Origin: Jaapia argillacea MUCL 33604
Lineage: Eukaryota; Basidiomycota; Agaricomycetes; Jaapiales; Jaapiaceae
Length of the DNA stretch: 64,000 nucleotides
NCBI GenBank assembly: GCA_000697665.1
Contig: KL197729.1
Location: 514,121 to 578,120, forward strand
Direction: 5' to 3'
Shown here: piece after piece, positions 49,046 through 61,131 of the stretch
How the letters are laid out: each line of letters starts with the position of its first letter
Numbering within the stretch: position 1 is the first letter of the stretch
Notes under the pieces: generated by a model
What the model saw: only the letters and a program-made list of their open reading frames with translations
Told to the model about the DNA's origin: nothing
Database searches by the model: none
Position numbers and translations under genes: made by a program

Positions 49046-51013
49046 GGCACTACTTGGTGGGAGAGGGGCAATAAGGCAGGACGGTTGGTTCCAAATCCGA
49101 ATTTATATGGTGGGTATTTATATCGCGCCGCAGTTGCTTGGGCGGGTGTGACGGTGTGCCTATGTGGGGTAGGAATGATGGAGAGGGCGGTTCTTGATTC
49201 CTGAAGGGGATGAGAAGTAACATGCTTCTATACGTCCATGGAGAGATCCGTCCACCGCATCGTCAGATATTCGTGGTATCGTCGGTATCGATACCTTCAT
49301 ATCGTTTGACTTCCATCTCCATTTCGTCGGCAATTCTCACCAGCATCCGGTAATTTCGGCCCTTTGTCTGTACCACAGGATCGTTGGAGGCTCAAACCCA
49401 GCCTTGAAAAATCAGCGAGCAGCCTTGAGCCACGTGGGAAACGCGTAAGAAAGAGGGTGGAACAGGTCTCTCAAGGAGCTCCAGCGTTCTGCTGCAGCTG
49501 ACCAGCAAGGTAATTGCTCATTCTGCTGCTTTCAAGCGGCAAGGGAGGCGAGGTAGCATCTTGGTGGCGTCGTAGGTGAATTAAACTATGCCAACCAATC
49601 CGGTCGCGATTTCTGATCAAAGTACAGTATGTAATGACCAACATTACAATCAATTTCCGTTCTTCGGCCAGATCGCCTTTGCTCCCGAACAGGGTCTCCT
49701 CCTCGAGGCCCTAGCTCGGGCTCGTCGGGCTTCAAGCTTCAAGCTTCAAGGACGACCCCTCGTATCTTCCTCAGCTGCTGCATTCCCTTGTAAGTAATGA
49801 GTCCCATTTTTCTGTCAAGCCGTTATTTTAACGGCACGATGGACAAATAAACGACTGCCCAATGAGAGCTCCTGGTGCAGCGCTCGTCCGGCATGTCATA
49901 AGCCATGGGCGGTCGGTATGACAGCAGTATGGGGCAACACGTCGATACTCTGCCGTTACTGTTAGGTGCCGCCGAATGCCCTATGGTTGGGCTCGCCGCG
50001 AGGTGGAACTGCGTCTTCTCTCCCAGTCTCCTTTCACGTTCCCGGTTGGCCTTACTCTCGCTCGCCTGCCTATATACTAACTATTCATCGACGCCAGTGA
50101 TTCACCCATGGTTCATGCTCATCCCCTCCACTCAGCCAACAATGACAAGAGGGGTTCTGCTTTTATTTGGTGTGGAGAAGGGAAAACGGAAGGTGAGGTC
50201 ACCGTTGCAACACATATAGCTATTTATCACTATTGGTGGTGCCTTACATCGATGCCTTGTCCGTTACATCCTTCAACCATTGCGCTCCCAACTTGAACCC
50301 AGCGATTCGTCGTAGTTGGGACCACAGCAATCAACTCTGAAACTTTCAGATCCACTATCCACACCCAGATTATACGGTGACTACTACCTACCCCTGATGC
50401 CCAAGCTCGTACCACATCAACCTTGCACGACCTGTGATTTCACGAAGGGCGAAAGGGGATCCAACGGCCCGTTTCCAGGCTGGAAGTCGCTCACTGGTTT
50501 CCGGTAATCAAAGTTCCAATCTTATACTCTGTAGCGCCGTGATCATCAAATATCTCTCTCTTCTTTTCTCGTCGACCTTCTCTTGTGTGATCCTTTTGAT
50601 TGGCTGCCCTCTAGCTCCTTCCCTGACAACGTGCGGTGGAATTCAGGACGATTTCCCACCACGTTCGCTGGAGAAGCGTTATTGTCGTGGTCCTCCTGAA
50701 ATCGGCCCACTTTCCATCGTCTCGATAATACTAACCTATTACTGCTCAAGTTGATCAGCTTCATGATACGATTTTTCAGGGGTAAAGATTCGGTGAACAC
50801 ACCTCGAATACCAGGTCAGATGTCGCATCCGAACACCAAAGACATACTGCTCTGACGAATTGAGAGCAGACGTACGACATGTATGTTTTTCTCAGAACAA
50901 GCAAATTGACTTCGGAGGAGATCCTAGGCTAAGGCATAATGAATCGGTAAACGAACAACTACATGATATCCAACGGTTGCAGTCAATAAATAGAGCCATC
51001 AGAAGTACACCCC
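49046..51013. other. Intergenic stretch, P450 to condensin gene
   Basis: No supportable gene in 2 kb. Short open frames overlap on both strands without motifs. A small direct repeat (TCAAGCT units) lies at about 49730-49752. The P450 promoter should lie in the first few hundred bases. Confidence 0.5.
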
Positions 51014-54000
51014 CTAATCATCCAGCATCTCACCCACAACATCCTCCTCAGCAGAATCTGAATCCATAATCGAATCCGAAGGTCCATCCGAATCCAAAAG
51101 ATTATCAATCTCAGCATCCAATTTCGCTTCCTCTTCGCCTCTCTTATACTTGGTCTTGGTGGGCTTTATCGAGCTAGGAGGGAAGAACGTCAGCGATGGT
51201 GGATGTGCTGAATATGGATGCATACCTTCTACCCTTCCTCGAGGCAGGTCCCGGTGTTGATTCCTCGTCCTCCTCGCTCTCGTCCTCAGCTACCTGCTGA
51301 ACCCTATAGCTAGGCTTCTTCGCGCTCCTGGAACCAAGCGGTCATTTGGGAGGCTCTGTGAATAACGAGAAGACTGGAACATACGCAGCTCTCTTGGGCA
51401 CTGATCTCGACGGAGCCGGAGGAGTAGCGGCCTGAGCACTACCTCCCTCTTCCGTATCATCGTCTGACTTCGATACTCGTCTCCTCCTGTATCGATCGTC
51501 AAAAATTTGACAAATGTTGAGTGAGATTGATACGCACTTCGCCTTGCTCTTGCCTTTCACTCGTGAAGGTCCAGCAGTTGCGGTCCCTACACTATCGGTC
51601 TCCGCACCCGTGGTCGCTCCGGACACCACGCTTTCCGATCGTCTGCAAGCAAACTTTGTTAGAGAGATTGAAAGTACCCGGCCACAAATCTCGACATACC
51701 GTTTCCGTGTCACTTTCTTCCTGGGAACGTCCGAATCATCCGAGTCCAAAGGTATGATATCATCCAAGAAATCAAACTGTTCCTTGAGTGATTCCAACTC
51801 TCGATACTCTTCCTCGTTGAAACCTTCCAGCTGCTTCTCGAATTTTTTTGAGACAGAGGTTTCGAATTTGTTGAATGCATTCTTCGATGTGGTGTCATGC
51901 AACGGTCGACGCTGGAATTCCGTCTCCGTGGTTAGTTCATGTCGTAACTCTTTGCGAGAAGGAAGAAAGTACGGACAGAGGTTAGGTTGTGCATGAGCAG
52001 CTTCAAAGTTCGGATCTTATCATCGTCGATGACTTCTGGAATGTGGAGCTTGGAAAGACACTGGCAGACAACCTTCTTGTCCTCCTCTACTCATCCCACC
52101 AAATGAATCAGGAATTTTCGCCCAGGAGCAATCGTAGCAACTCACTAGTCATATCGTCACTGAACAGTGCCTTTGTGATGTCCGTTGCAAGGTCAATATG
52201 GATCGTATCATCAGCCACCTGACCTCGAACCTCCCTACCACGCCAAAAAAGTTTTAAATCCACGATAGACAACGCAGTGTGTCTGGAGGAACACTCACAC
52301 AGCCTTTTGAGGATCGGTCCAGTCCACAAACATAGCCGCAATATTCGAAGGTGCAACTACACCCGGTTCATCCTCCATATCCTTGTACGCTTGCACCAAG
52401 TCTCGATAGATCGGTATGAATACCTACCAACCCCTCATCAGCCATCCAACCGGCAGGCGTAGAGAAAATATGGGAAAATGAGCGGCTCACCTTTTGCATC
52501 CTCCTCTGATTGACCGGGCTCGAATAACAATAAACAGGCAAAAAGTACGACAAGCATTGTCTGAGTTCTTGGTTCCCAGCTGTGTCGGGTGATACGTAGG
52601 CAATCACGAGACATTTCAAGACCTACACATGAAATGGTGGATAGCTGCATCAGAAGGAGGAAATACGGCAAATGGAGGTAAACGTACTCGTTCATCAGCA
52701 ATCATACCCGACAACATCAACTTTGCGATGCCAACGCATAGCAAGGCTTGGACTTTGTCCGATTCCTCGCTATCCCAGATGTGGAGGAGGAACTCGACTA
52801 TGCGATCGCCCTTGAAAGGAATGCATCAACATATGAGTGGTAAGATGAGCAAATTAAAGACGGACAGCGACGGTATCCTTGGCCAAGAAATCTCGATCAT
52901 GCACCATCAAAATATCAAACACGACCTGCAACACCCTGATCTTAAGGACTTCAGGCGCTGATTGTACTTGACTCAAGAACAATTGGAACGAGTTCAAGGC
53001 CATTCGCTAGAAATCCGATTCAGCATCGATTAGTCACGACGAGCAGGGGCAATGAGGGAAGAGGAGCAATAGGAAGAGAAGACGTACGCGAGCGATTAGG
53101 CAACACAGCCCAAGACTGACCAACCCCTTCTCCCTCAACGCCAACTCCTTCCTCTTAACAGCCGGGATGATCAACTCGCCTAAAATACCTTCCAAAGTGG
53201 AATTCTCTTCAAAAGTCTAGAAAGCGGGCGTGAGCCCAAGGTCTCGAGGGTGACGAAAGATAGAAACCACGGAAATGAAGAACGCAACGCACCCCGTTAA
53301 CTCTCTCCAACATCCCGATACACAAACTCAAACACCTCAAATCCATAGCATCCTTCTGCGCCTTCTCTTCTGGCGTCATATCCGTCGGATCTTTCTCCTT
53401 CGCCTTATTCTGCCCCGGACGGTTCGTCTTGGCAGTGATAGGCGTACCAAAGTTAGTCTCCGTATCATCTCCAGGTTCCCTCTACAGATCCATCAAATAT
53501 GAGTACTCGTATGGGCGCGATGTGGAAACACCTACCTGTTCGTTGTCTTCGTCGTCATCCCCACCGTCTCGAAGTTCGTGTACGACTTCTACTACGACTC
53601 TGATCAAATCCCGTTCGTTGGGGCTTAGTTTCCGAAGAACGTCGAGACATTTCGAGACGAGAGAATCAGGGAGTGATTCTTGCGATATCATGTCACCTGT
53701 GGAGGACGTGTCAGCCGCGAGTAGGAAGTAGGGGGAGAGGAAGGAAAAGACGTTACTCACGAACCAACCCAAACATCTTCCTCCTCCCGATCTCATCTCC
53801 ATAATCCAACCAAACCGCAACTCTCAACATCTCACCAATAACAAACTCTCTCTCCAACCTCTCTTCTTCCTTCCTAGCTCTCTCTTCCTCGTCATCCAAA
53901 GCCTTCACTCCGCCTAAACATTCACAGGTGGGTCACATGATCGACGGGGCAAGGAGCGAAGGTAAGATCGGAGGGGAAAGAGGACAAAGAAAACAACGAA

Positions 54001-56236
54001 CCATTCAACAAAATCTCTTCCTCCTCCCTCTGCATCCCCTCAACCAAATCATTATAAGCCCCCTGTATCCTAAACGCAAGCGCAGTAACAACAGGTAGCG
54101 CCTTCTCCAACTTCGCCTCACTCAACACCCTCTCATTCTCATCTTTAGCTCCTAATATTTGACAATGATCGACGAAAACACGGAGGAGGAAGGCGCGGGC
54201 TGGTGTTAGAGGCGTGTAGAATTCATCTATTGAGTCGAGGTTGAGTGAAAGCCAAGGAGAAGTGAAAGGAAGGCAGGGAGAGGAGGGAACGTACCGTCAA
54301 ACTCCGCTTCCACTCCAGCTCCTACGTCCTCCTCAAGAACCTCCCTCAAAGCATCCTCCGCAACTTTCTCCCCCTCGCTCTCCTCATTGGTAAAATCAAA
54401 TAGATCGATAAAGGCCAACAAATCTTGAACCACACTCTTCTTCCCTCCCTCCTTCTCGTTATCTTTATCGCCTTCACCTCTCTTGATTCCCTCAGCCTCT
54501 TCCCCATTTCCCTCGCCGCCTCCCCCACCCTCTCCCCGTACCTCATCCGAAGCTCCGACAACTCTCGCCCAAACTCCAACCAACTTGCCAACAGCAGCTT
54601 TAACACCACTCTCCCTATCGCCGAGTCCATTCCTAATAATAAGCTCACGTTGGGCGATCGTTAGGAGACGCGGGTGGGTTGGTCCATAAACTTGTTGGGG
54701 ATGGGCTGGGGTGTGGCCATGAGTGTGAGTTTAGAAACGAGAGGCGGGATGAGACGAGATAGAATCAGAAAAAAGAAAGAGAATGTTGAGAACGAGGGGA
54801 AATCAAACACGAGACATATTCACCCCGAAGAACTGGGGTATATGCATCAGGGCCGAGGACCAGGATTGTAAGCTCGTTTGTGCCACTCCTCGAACACGGG
54901 TATATGCTCCTCGAACGAGTATACCCACCGTGAAATCGAGGATATCAACCGAAAATCGCACAGTGAAGCTGTGTATATGCGCCGCAATGTTGCATATATG
55001 CGTCAGTAACGCGAATATATGCATCACCAATTTGGTATATGCGTCACCAACTGGACTATATGCACCGCGAATTGGCGCATACACCTCCGAAATTCAAAAC
55101 CAAAGACACCACTCACTTTTAGGCTTTCCTTTGCCAACACCTGAACCTCCACAAGCAGCCTCCAAGACTGTATAAACGAGTTTGCGTACGCTGGGGTCTA
55201 CATCCCTCGTCCTCGCCAATATATGCGGGATGATGGTAGGCGAGAGGGGGAGGGAGAGGAGGGTTGCTCGTCGAACTTCTCTGTAGGTTGATCAGTTTGA
55301 GGATATAGAACGGGCGAAATGAGCAACGAAGCAACGAAGAGAATGGTCGAATCACAATGAACACGAAGGACGACTTACGCAGACGGGTCCCCACTCAACA
55401 CTTCCAACAACACTTCCAACACATTCACTTCATCATCTTCGTCAGGAGTGATTAACTCGGTAGCGCAGAGTTTGGAGAGAGCTATGACTGCTTGGACGCG
55501 GACAGAGGGTTCTTTGTCGTGTGTTCGAGCAAGGAGGGATGTCCGGAGGGATGTATAGATGTCTTCACTAAATCGCGAGAGATACGTTAAGGACAGTAAA
55601 ACGAAGAGGAGGACAAAGGGCGGAGTGAGAAGGACTTACTCGAGTTCACCTAAATGGCTGACCATCTCTGCAACGAACTGTGCGACTCTATACCTCACAG
55701 TTTTGTCTTTCGCCTCGAAACCTTTCAAGAAGAACTTGAGGAGACGGGATATGAGTCGGGACGAGGGTGTCTCCTCATCTTCGTCCTCTTCGTCATCTTG
55801 GGGTTTGTTCTTCCGGTCTTCAGCAGCTGTTGGACCATCGGAGATCACAGATTAAAAAATCCATACATCAGATATTCACATAAATATGCAACGACGTGCC
55901 TTTCTCGTTTAAAAATTTGACATACCCTCCAAAAAATCTGACCACCCTATCTGCAACGCCCGTACCCTTCTTACACCCACAAACGCGAATCACAACGTCT
56001 AACACGGCATCTTGAAAAGCCTTCTCGCCAACTAACTTGACCTCCTTTCTCCCCTTGACACTTTCTACGACTTCGGAGGATGAGAGCTGGAGTTTGTAGA
56101 GAGCAATAAAGTTCTTTTGGTGGTTGGCGGATGTAGATTGGACTTGGTCGAAGATCTTGGGCAGAAGAGTGGGTAGTGATGGGATGATCGATGCGTTAGG
56201 TGTTGGAGGGGCCTTGGGTTTGGTCAGTGCAGGCAT
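51014..56236 (-). CDS. Condensin complex subunit 3 (CAP-G / Ycg1 / Cnd3)
   Basis: A long multi-exon gene (about 20 small exons) starting MPALTKPKAPP at 56236 and ending DVVGEMLDD at 51014. Cnd3 is the HEAT-repeat, DNA-anchoring subunit of condensin, needed for mitotic chromosome compaction. Supporting segments: the N-terminal KIFDQVQSTSANHQKNF and GTGVADRVVRFFGGYVKF, HEAT-type LISRLLKFFLKGFEAKDKTV, and the C-terminal VVAPSNIAAMFVDWTDPQKA and LKEQFDFLDDIIPLDSDDSD. The tail is acidic, with a Lys/Arg patch. Intron 1 appears to use a GC donor (AAAG|GCACGT), which joins in phase to AAEDRKNKP. I did not settle every internal exon. The C-terminal third is copied, introns included, at 63.04-63.65 kb. 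Confidence 0.88.
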
Positions 56237-56425
56237 GGTCGTATGAAGCAGAGGAGACGTGTGTGGAGGACGCGTTCGTTGTTTGGATTGGTCACGTGCT
56301 AACGCGTCGTGGTCCGTGCGCACAGAAAGTACATCCCTCACTGCTGCCTCAACGTATATCTTTCTCCAGGTACATGATAGTAGAAACCTCGAAAGCAATA
56401 CTTGGTATGATGTACGGCCACGGGC

Positions 56426-56785
56426 TTATTCTTCTTCTGGCGCCAGGTAAAAGGGATCTGCAACAGTCACATAGCGAACATCCACAATCCCAATCCTCTC
56501 AAACTTCCTCTTCAGCCCCCTATCGTACTCCCTCTCCTCAAATTTTTCATAATTCGGGTCCACCCTCCATTTACCATCATCCTTCTGCTGCGTGACCCAG
56601 ATATTCCAGAACTCTCCCTCGAACTCAACCCCAATAAACGGTTGGCTCAAACCTCGGCCCATGTAATGTGCGTTGACGACGATAGACGGGAGTGACTCTT
56701 TCGTAGGCATTCGTATACCAAGCTTTTTGGCATAATGCCGGACTTGATCGTTTGTGAGGATGTAACCGCCGCACAGCAGAACCAT
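56426..56785 (-). CDS. Small conserved-looking protein of unknown function
   Basis: A single open exon encodes 119 residues from ATG at 56785 (MVLLCGGYILTNDQVRHYAK) to a stop after the acidic end PEEE. A splice acceptor lies just upstream (CTCCCTCGCAG at about 56805), so an earlier exon is possible and the true start may lie further out. The protein is mixed alpha/beta in look, with YDRGLKRKFERIG near the end. I recognise no family. It sits 190 bp upstream of the condensin start, on the same strand. Confidence 0.5.
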   Translation of the reverse strand: MVLLCGGYILTNDQVRHYAKKLGIRMPTKESLPSIVVNAHYMGRGLSQPFIGVEFEGEFWNIWVTQQKDDGKWRVDPNYEKFEEREYDRGLKRKFERIGIVDVRYVTVADPFYLAPEEE

Positions 56786-56805
56786 CTTGGCGTCGAATTT
56801 ACCTG

Positions 56806-57486
56806 CGAGGGAGAGTCAGCCACCACTTATTGGCAGCGAGAACTGGAGGAGTGACCGACGTTACTAGTTTACTATCCACGATGAGCAAGAAGCTGAATCC
56901 TCTTCAGAATAGTCAAGGAGGGGATGAACAGTGCTTGGAAAGGTCACGATGGAGACACCAATGCTGCACAATCCCACCGATCGACCACTGGTCGAGTCTA
57001 CGAAACCTTATTCAGACAATACAGATGGGCGTCGACGGTTGAACCTGTTCTCTCTGCTTCATCGACTTGGATATGCCTCATATTCTAATCCCGCCGCATC
57101 TCGAATATCCGTTTCTCAAGTCTGTGGGGAAACGTAACCCGTTGAAACCGAGGAAAGCTACTAAGTTAGTGGGACTCCTTCCCTCCAATCTTACGGTTCT
57201 CATGAAGCCCAATGCAATAATCAGTTCAGCTAGATATCCAGTCGTGCAGCGTACGACTGCCACCTTCCCCTTTCTTCCTTCGTCATGTCGTCAGAGTTCA
57301 CGCGTTCGCGGTGGTTCCCGATGTCAACTTGGGTTTGTTGGGCGCCTTTCTTAGATTCTCAGCGTCTGGAGATGCAGTGCTGCTCTGCTATGCCATCAGC
57401 CACTGCCCCACTGAAGAGGGTCTGATAAGACATGAATAAACCACAGCCCTCCTCATTTCCCTCCTCCTCACCACTCATCTCACTTC
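56806..57486. other. Intergenic stretch upstream of the CP-family gene
   Basis: I saw no supportable gene here. Short open frames with no motif lie on both strands. It should hold the promoter of the gene starting at 57487. Confidence 0.45.
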
Positions 57487-58889
57487 ATGGCCGCAAAAAT
57501 CTATGCCGAACAGCTTTGGACCATCGGGGAAGGACACGCACTCTGGGAACCTCACCCTGGCCGTCAAGAACCAGTTACAATCGGGGACGTCGGATATATA
57601 CGCGCGGGTTTCCTCCACCGCCTATTCAACATCCTCCTCCCCCCTCCTAATCCACCTGATCACCGAAAGGTTCCCCAAGATTTCGTACAATTGAAGTTAC
57701 CCAACCACGACATCAATTGCAGGGATGATATTGCTCGCAGCGGGGACGTCGAGCTCTTGACCCCTTTAGGCCCTGGTGTTTTTCACTCCGAGAGCGTCGC
57801 CGCGTCGGCTTCAGGGATAGAGGTGTCCGGGTGAGTCAACTATCCTTCGAAACCCTGGCACTTAGCTCACTTCATTCTAGGGGTACCGATGTTGCTCGTC
57901 TCAATGCCGGACTATCTTTCCAATGCACCGAGAGTCAAGGCGCGGCCTTGGTGTTGATGAAACCCGCATACCGCACCGACGTGACCGCTCTTGGGGAGAT
58001 TGAGGAATACATTCGTCGCCACTACAAAACTTGGCTTTCCTTCGCTAATGATGTCCATGGACGTGGAATACAAATATCGGATCTCCTTGTCGTCACAGGG
58101 TGCGATATGACATCCAAATGGGCCATGGCTGCATTCAAGAGGTCTGCCGTGCATCGATACATGTCCATTGGTGCGAGTGCTCCTGGCGGTTTTTCTGCCC
58201 AATTTTCCCATAATCATGGGTGGTCATCTGGACGGTTTGTCCCCCATCACCATGGCCCCCAGCCCACTCAACCACCCAGCCCTTTCGACTCACTGAGTCT
58301 ACACGATCACCCATCCCGGGTACCAGCAGAAGCAATGAGGAGTTGCAGTCTACGGGTCCTGAACCCTTCGATCAATGTGTTTTCTTTCGGAGCTTTCGGT
58401 TGAAGGAGAGACTTCTTGGCACACTCGCACCCAAAATAATCAAGGCTGCTGCTAGACCTAGAGACCTGGGTGGTCCCAGCAGGGACGATGGTTTCACTGG
58501 GGGCCCGGTCCTGAGCTCTGAGAGCGAAGTTGAGATCCTCTCTGACGTTACGGAGGTACGTCGTTTTGACAATCTCGGGTTATGATGCTCATGTGTTTAC
58601 TAGGATGCCAACATACTCAATCCAATTTTGGAGTATATCCTCATGGTCAGTCCACTCCGACACGCTTGAACCATCACGTCATTGATGGCCCTCCTCACAA
58701 TACAGGCATCTAATGTGAATTTGGCCATCGCTCATGACTACGATATTCGACCGTTTATTGGGGTAAATTATGCTCTCTAGTACAGAGGGAAATATTAGGC
58801 TAACTTCCAAATGTAGAAAGCGACGTCATTGGTGCAGATTCGCTCTGAATTAAAATCTCATCGGCCTGCCGTGGTGGTAAAAGATGGAG
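57487..58889 (+). CDS. Basidiomycete conserved protein of unknown function
   Basis: Exon 1 (57487-57830) starts MAAKIYAEQLWTIGEGHALW; the second begins at 57881 in phase. Later exons are 58604-58645, 58706-58762 and 58817-58889. I recognise the pattern from an abundant uncharacterised mushroom family: AEQLW..G.G.ALW.P, GDVGYI..G.FHRLFN, TxGCDMTSKWAMAAF, a middle DQCVFFRSFRLKERLLG, and a late PILEYIL with AIAHDYDI. Between about 58220 and 58360 the frame changes. An intron of about 95 nt from a GTTTGT donor at 58235 to an acceptor at 58329 would repair the phase; a real frameshift is the alternative. The 3' end is not settled and could run towards the zinc-finger exons. Confidence 0.65.
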
Positions 58890-58948
58890 GTAAGGCGTTC
58901 TCAGTCATCAGTTCACCTAGTTGTTGACCATCTGATCCGTGGCCTCAA

Positions 58949-59736
58949 GTGGGGAGTTTCGGCGAATCCCAGAGGTCCAGCAATGATAGGAGCAAGATTC
59001 AAGGGCCTCCCAAGGCCCCATACCGTTCGAGTTCATTTGGCGGCAGTTCTCATGAAGTCTCCGGTTACATCCCGACCCAACCGGCAATGTTCTCTGGTGA
59101 AGCTCGACCTCAGCGATCGCGTGCGTCAGAGACAATTACGAGTCCGGCATTGAACTTCGAGCGCCCAGGTGTCGCAGCTGAAGGAGACGGTAAGTGGTGA
59201 GCCGGTATCCTGATCGACATTACTAACAAGCCACAGTTGACATGAACTCTGAGATCGATCCGAGAGTATCACGAGTTCTACCCCCCAGATTTATTTATTC
59301 AGCCCCGTATGAACTACATAACGGTGAGTAGCATTGTCCCCGCCGAGAGTCTTAGTTGGGTTCGATGGTCTTGATCATCTAGCGCATCTCCCAGGGCCAC
59401 AAGCAGCTCAATTCCAGGAGCCAGTGTACCCTCATCCACTATTATTTTCGCCTCCTTCCGATGCCACAAGCAGCGACAACAGTTCGTCCCAGGGAAGACG
59501 CCAGCAGGACGCTCGGTTCCATTGCGATCGGTGTCCGGAAACCTTTACGAGGAAAGTTAACTTAGAAGGTATGCAATTCCCGCGGGCGTCTTCGTTCGTT
59601 GCTTGATGATTCTCGTCTCTTTGATTCAGCTCACTACAGAGTTCATACTGGAGAAAAGTCATACTGTTGCTCTACCTGTGATAAGTGTTTCAGTCATAGA
59701 AGCGACATGTTTAGGCACGCAAGAGCCCGGCATTAA
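58949..59736 (+). CDS. Two-finger C2H2 zinc-finger protein, sixth member
   Basis: The 3' exons are clear: up to 59189, 59237-59323, 59383-59568 and 59630-59736. The 59-nt (59324-59382) and 61-nt (59569-59629) introns join in phase. The body before the fingers is Ser-rich but much shorter than in the other members. Finger 1 is [21 protein letters not shown], cut by a phase-1 intron at the same place as in the other five. Finger 2 after TGEKSY is [22 protein letters not shown]. The start is unknown; 58949 is only where the frame opens, without an ATG. It may be a truncated gene, or be fused to the preceding conserved gene. Confidence 0.65.
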
Positions 59737-59808
59737 TCGCCAGAAAGTAGTCCTCATAGGTCTTACTCTGATGCACTTGATTGAACTACGAGTATTGTAA
59801 TCTCGTTG

Positions 59809-60075
59809 ATGGACCCCTCTGACGATCTCAATTTTCAACTGGACGATCAGTCGTCTTCTCCTAGTGCCGTGGCCGGTCTGAGACAGCTCTTGTGTACACC
59901 GGCAGTTGCAAAGACTGGTACTTTATTTTTTCTCTGGCATTGACGTTGAATGGCGTAATGTATAGAAGGTGACGGTGAAATCAGGCTATTTACCGTCAGC
60001 GATACTGCTTGGGACCGAATCAAACACGTGCTAAGACATTACTCCATCTCCTTCCAGGCGAACCTTTGCGAATAG
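59809..60075 (+). CDS. Small hypothetical protein
   Basis: Two exons (59809-59917, 59966-60075) give a 72-residue protein starting MDPSDDLNFQLDDQSSS and reading EGDGEIRLFTVSDTAWDRIK across the splice. The 48-nt intron has standard GT-AG ends and restores phase. It begins only 73 bp after the zinc-finger stop. No family is recognised, and it could be part of a longer transcript. Confidence 0.35.
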
Positions 60076-60375
60076 CTATCAGTGGCTCACATACGAGTTG
60101 GTTGCTGGAAGGCATGTTCATGCACATCGTAAAAACACGTACATCAAGATACAACTCGGGGCAACACAAATCGAACAACAAATCTTCGAAAGAGGGGAAT
60201 ATTTGTCAGAAGGACAGTCGGCAACATTCAACACAAGAAGCTTCGTAAAACGCCGTAGTCCTGAAGTTTAGAGGCGTCAGCAAACTACGAAATGCAGGAC
60301 AGAATGTAAATGAACCAAAATGATGACCCATATGACCTACCGATGTGCGGAATACGTCAGTGTGCCCATTCAAGC

Positions 60376-61131
60376 TTAGACGGGAGGGCGAATTCCAGAG
60401 GGCCTCCAGACACCGAACCCATCAGTACCATTGACATGAGAGGCGAACCCAGTTCCTATGAAGTTGGGAAAATGATCAGGAAAAATCGTTCAACTATCGG
60501 ACGAAACCCATCAACCACATCCGTACTCACCGATAAACTAGTATAACAACAAGAAAGAGTAACGCAATTGAGTTCCAAGGAAGTTCGATAATCAAATTCC
60601 ATTGAACGACTCACGATTGCATCGATGCGAACGGGGTCGTTGATATACTCTTGTTCATCTGGTTCGTCGCCTGAGTCTAGTTCCTCCTCTCCAGGGAGCC
60701 TGGGGTCCCTGATGAGGCGCTTCCTGAATAGTATGGTGGTGCGCTCTTGAGTGAGGGAGACCTTGATCCTATAGAACCCTCGGAGGGGGCGCCGAACCAA
60801 GACAACTCCACGGCTCTCCCCTAAGACAACAATTCAAATTGAGTGCCACCAAGAGCATATTACAGCAATGTGATGCACCTTCAACGGGAGGGCGGATCCT
60901 CCCATCGAACTCTTCACCGCCAAGCGGGAAAATCCCGGGTTTCAATGGGTCCAACCTGATGGTGACGATGGGTCCTCTGAAAATGGCGACGGCGGGGATA
61001 CGCTGGTACGGCGGGCCAATGATAATTCGGCTAAGTTCGGTGGAGACTGCCTCTTCGTCACTGGAAGAGGAGAGAACTTCCTGAATGCGCTTCTGGAGAG
61101 CGGGGTCGAGTCCGAGAGTATCGCCAGACAT
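60376..61131 (-). CDS. Unknown 181-residue protein with a possible 7-nt microexon
   Basis: Exons 60879-61131, 60615-60820, 60531-60537 and 60376-60455 sum to 546 nt (181 residues) with all junctions in phase. It starts MSGDTLGLDPALQKRIQEVL. Exon 1 encodes a helical stretch, then a beta-rich IPAVAIFRGPIVTIRLDPL. Exon 2 encodes VVLVRRPLRGFYRIKVSL and an acidic EEELDSGDEPDEQEY segment. The third exon would be only seven bases (TTTATCG), flanked by a TACTAG acceptor and a GTGAGT donor. The last exon ends GVWRPSGIRPPV. I do not recognise the family; the microexon needs transcript evidence. Confidence 0.6.

Noticed and set aside
49730-49752. Short TCAAGCT direct repeat as a regulatory array
   Set aside because: It has only about three units, in a region with no supported gene; chance or slippage is enough to explain it.
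59324-59355. 32-nt intron in the sixth C2H2 gene
   Set aside because: It is too short for this genome. A 59-nt intron ending at 59382 keeps the same phase and matches the typical size.
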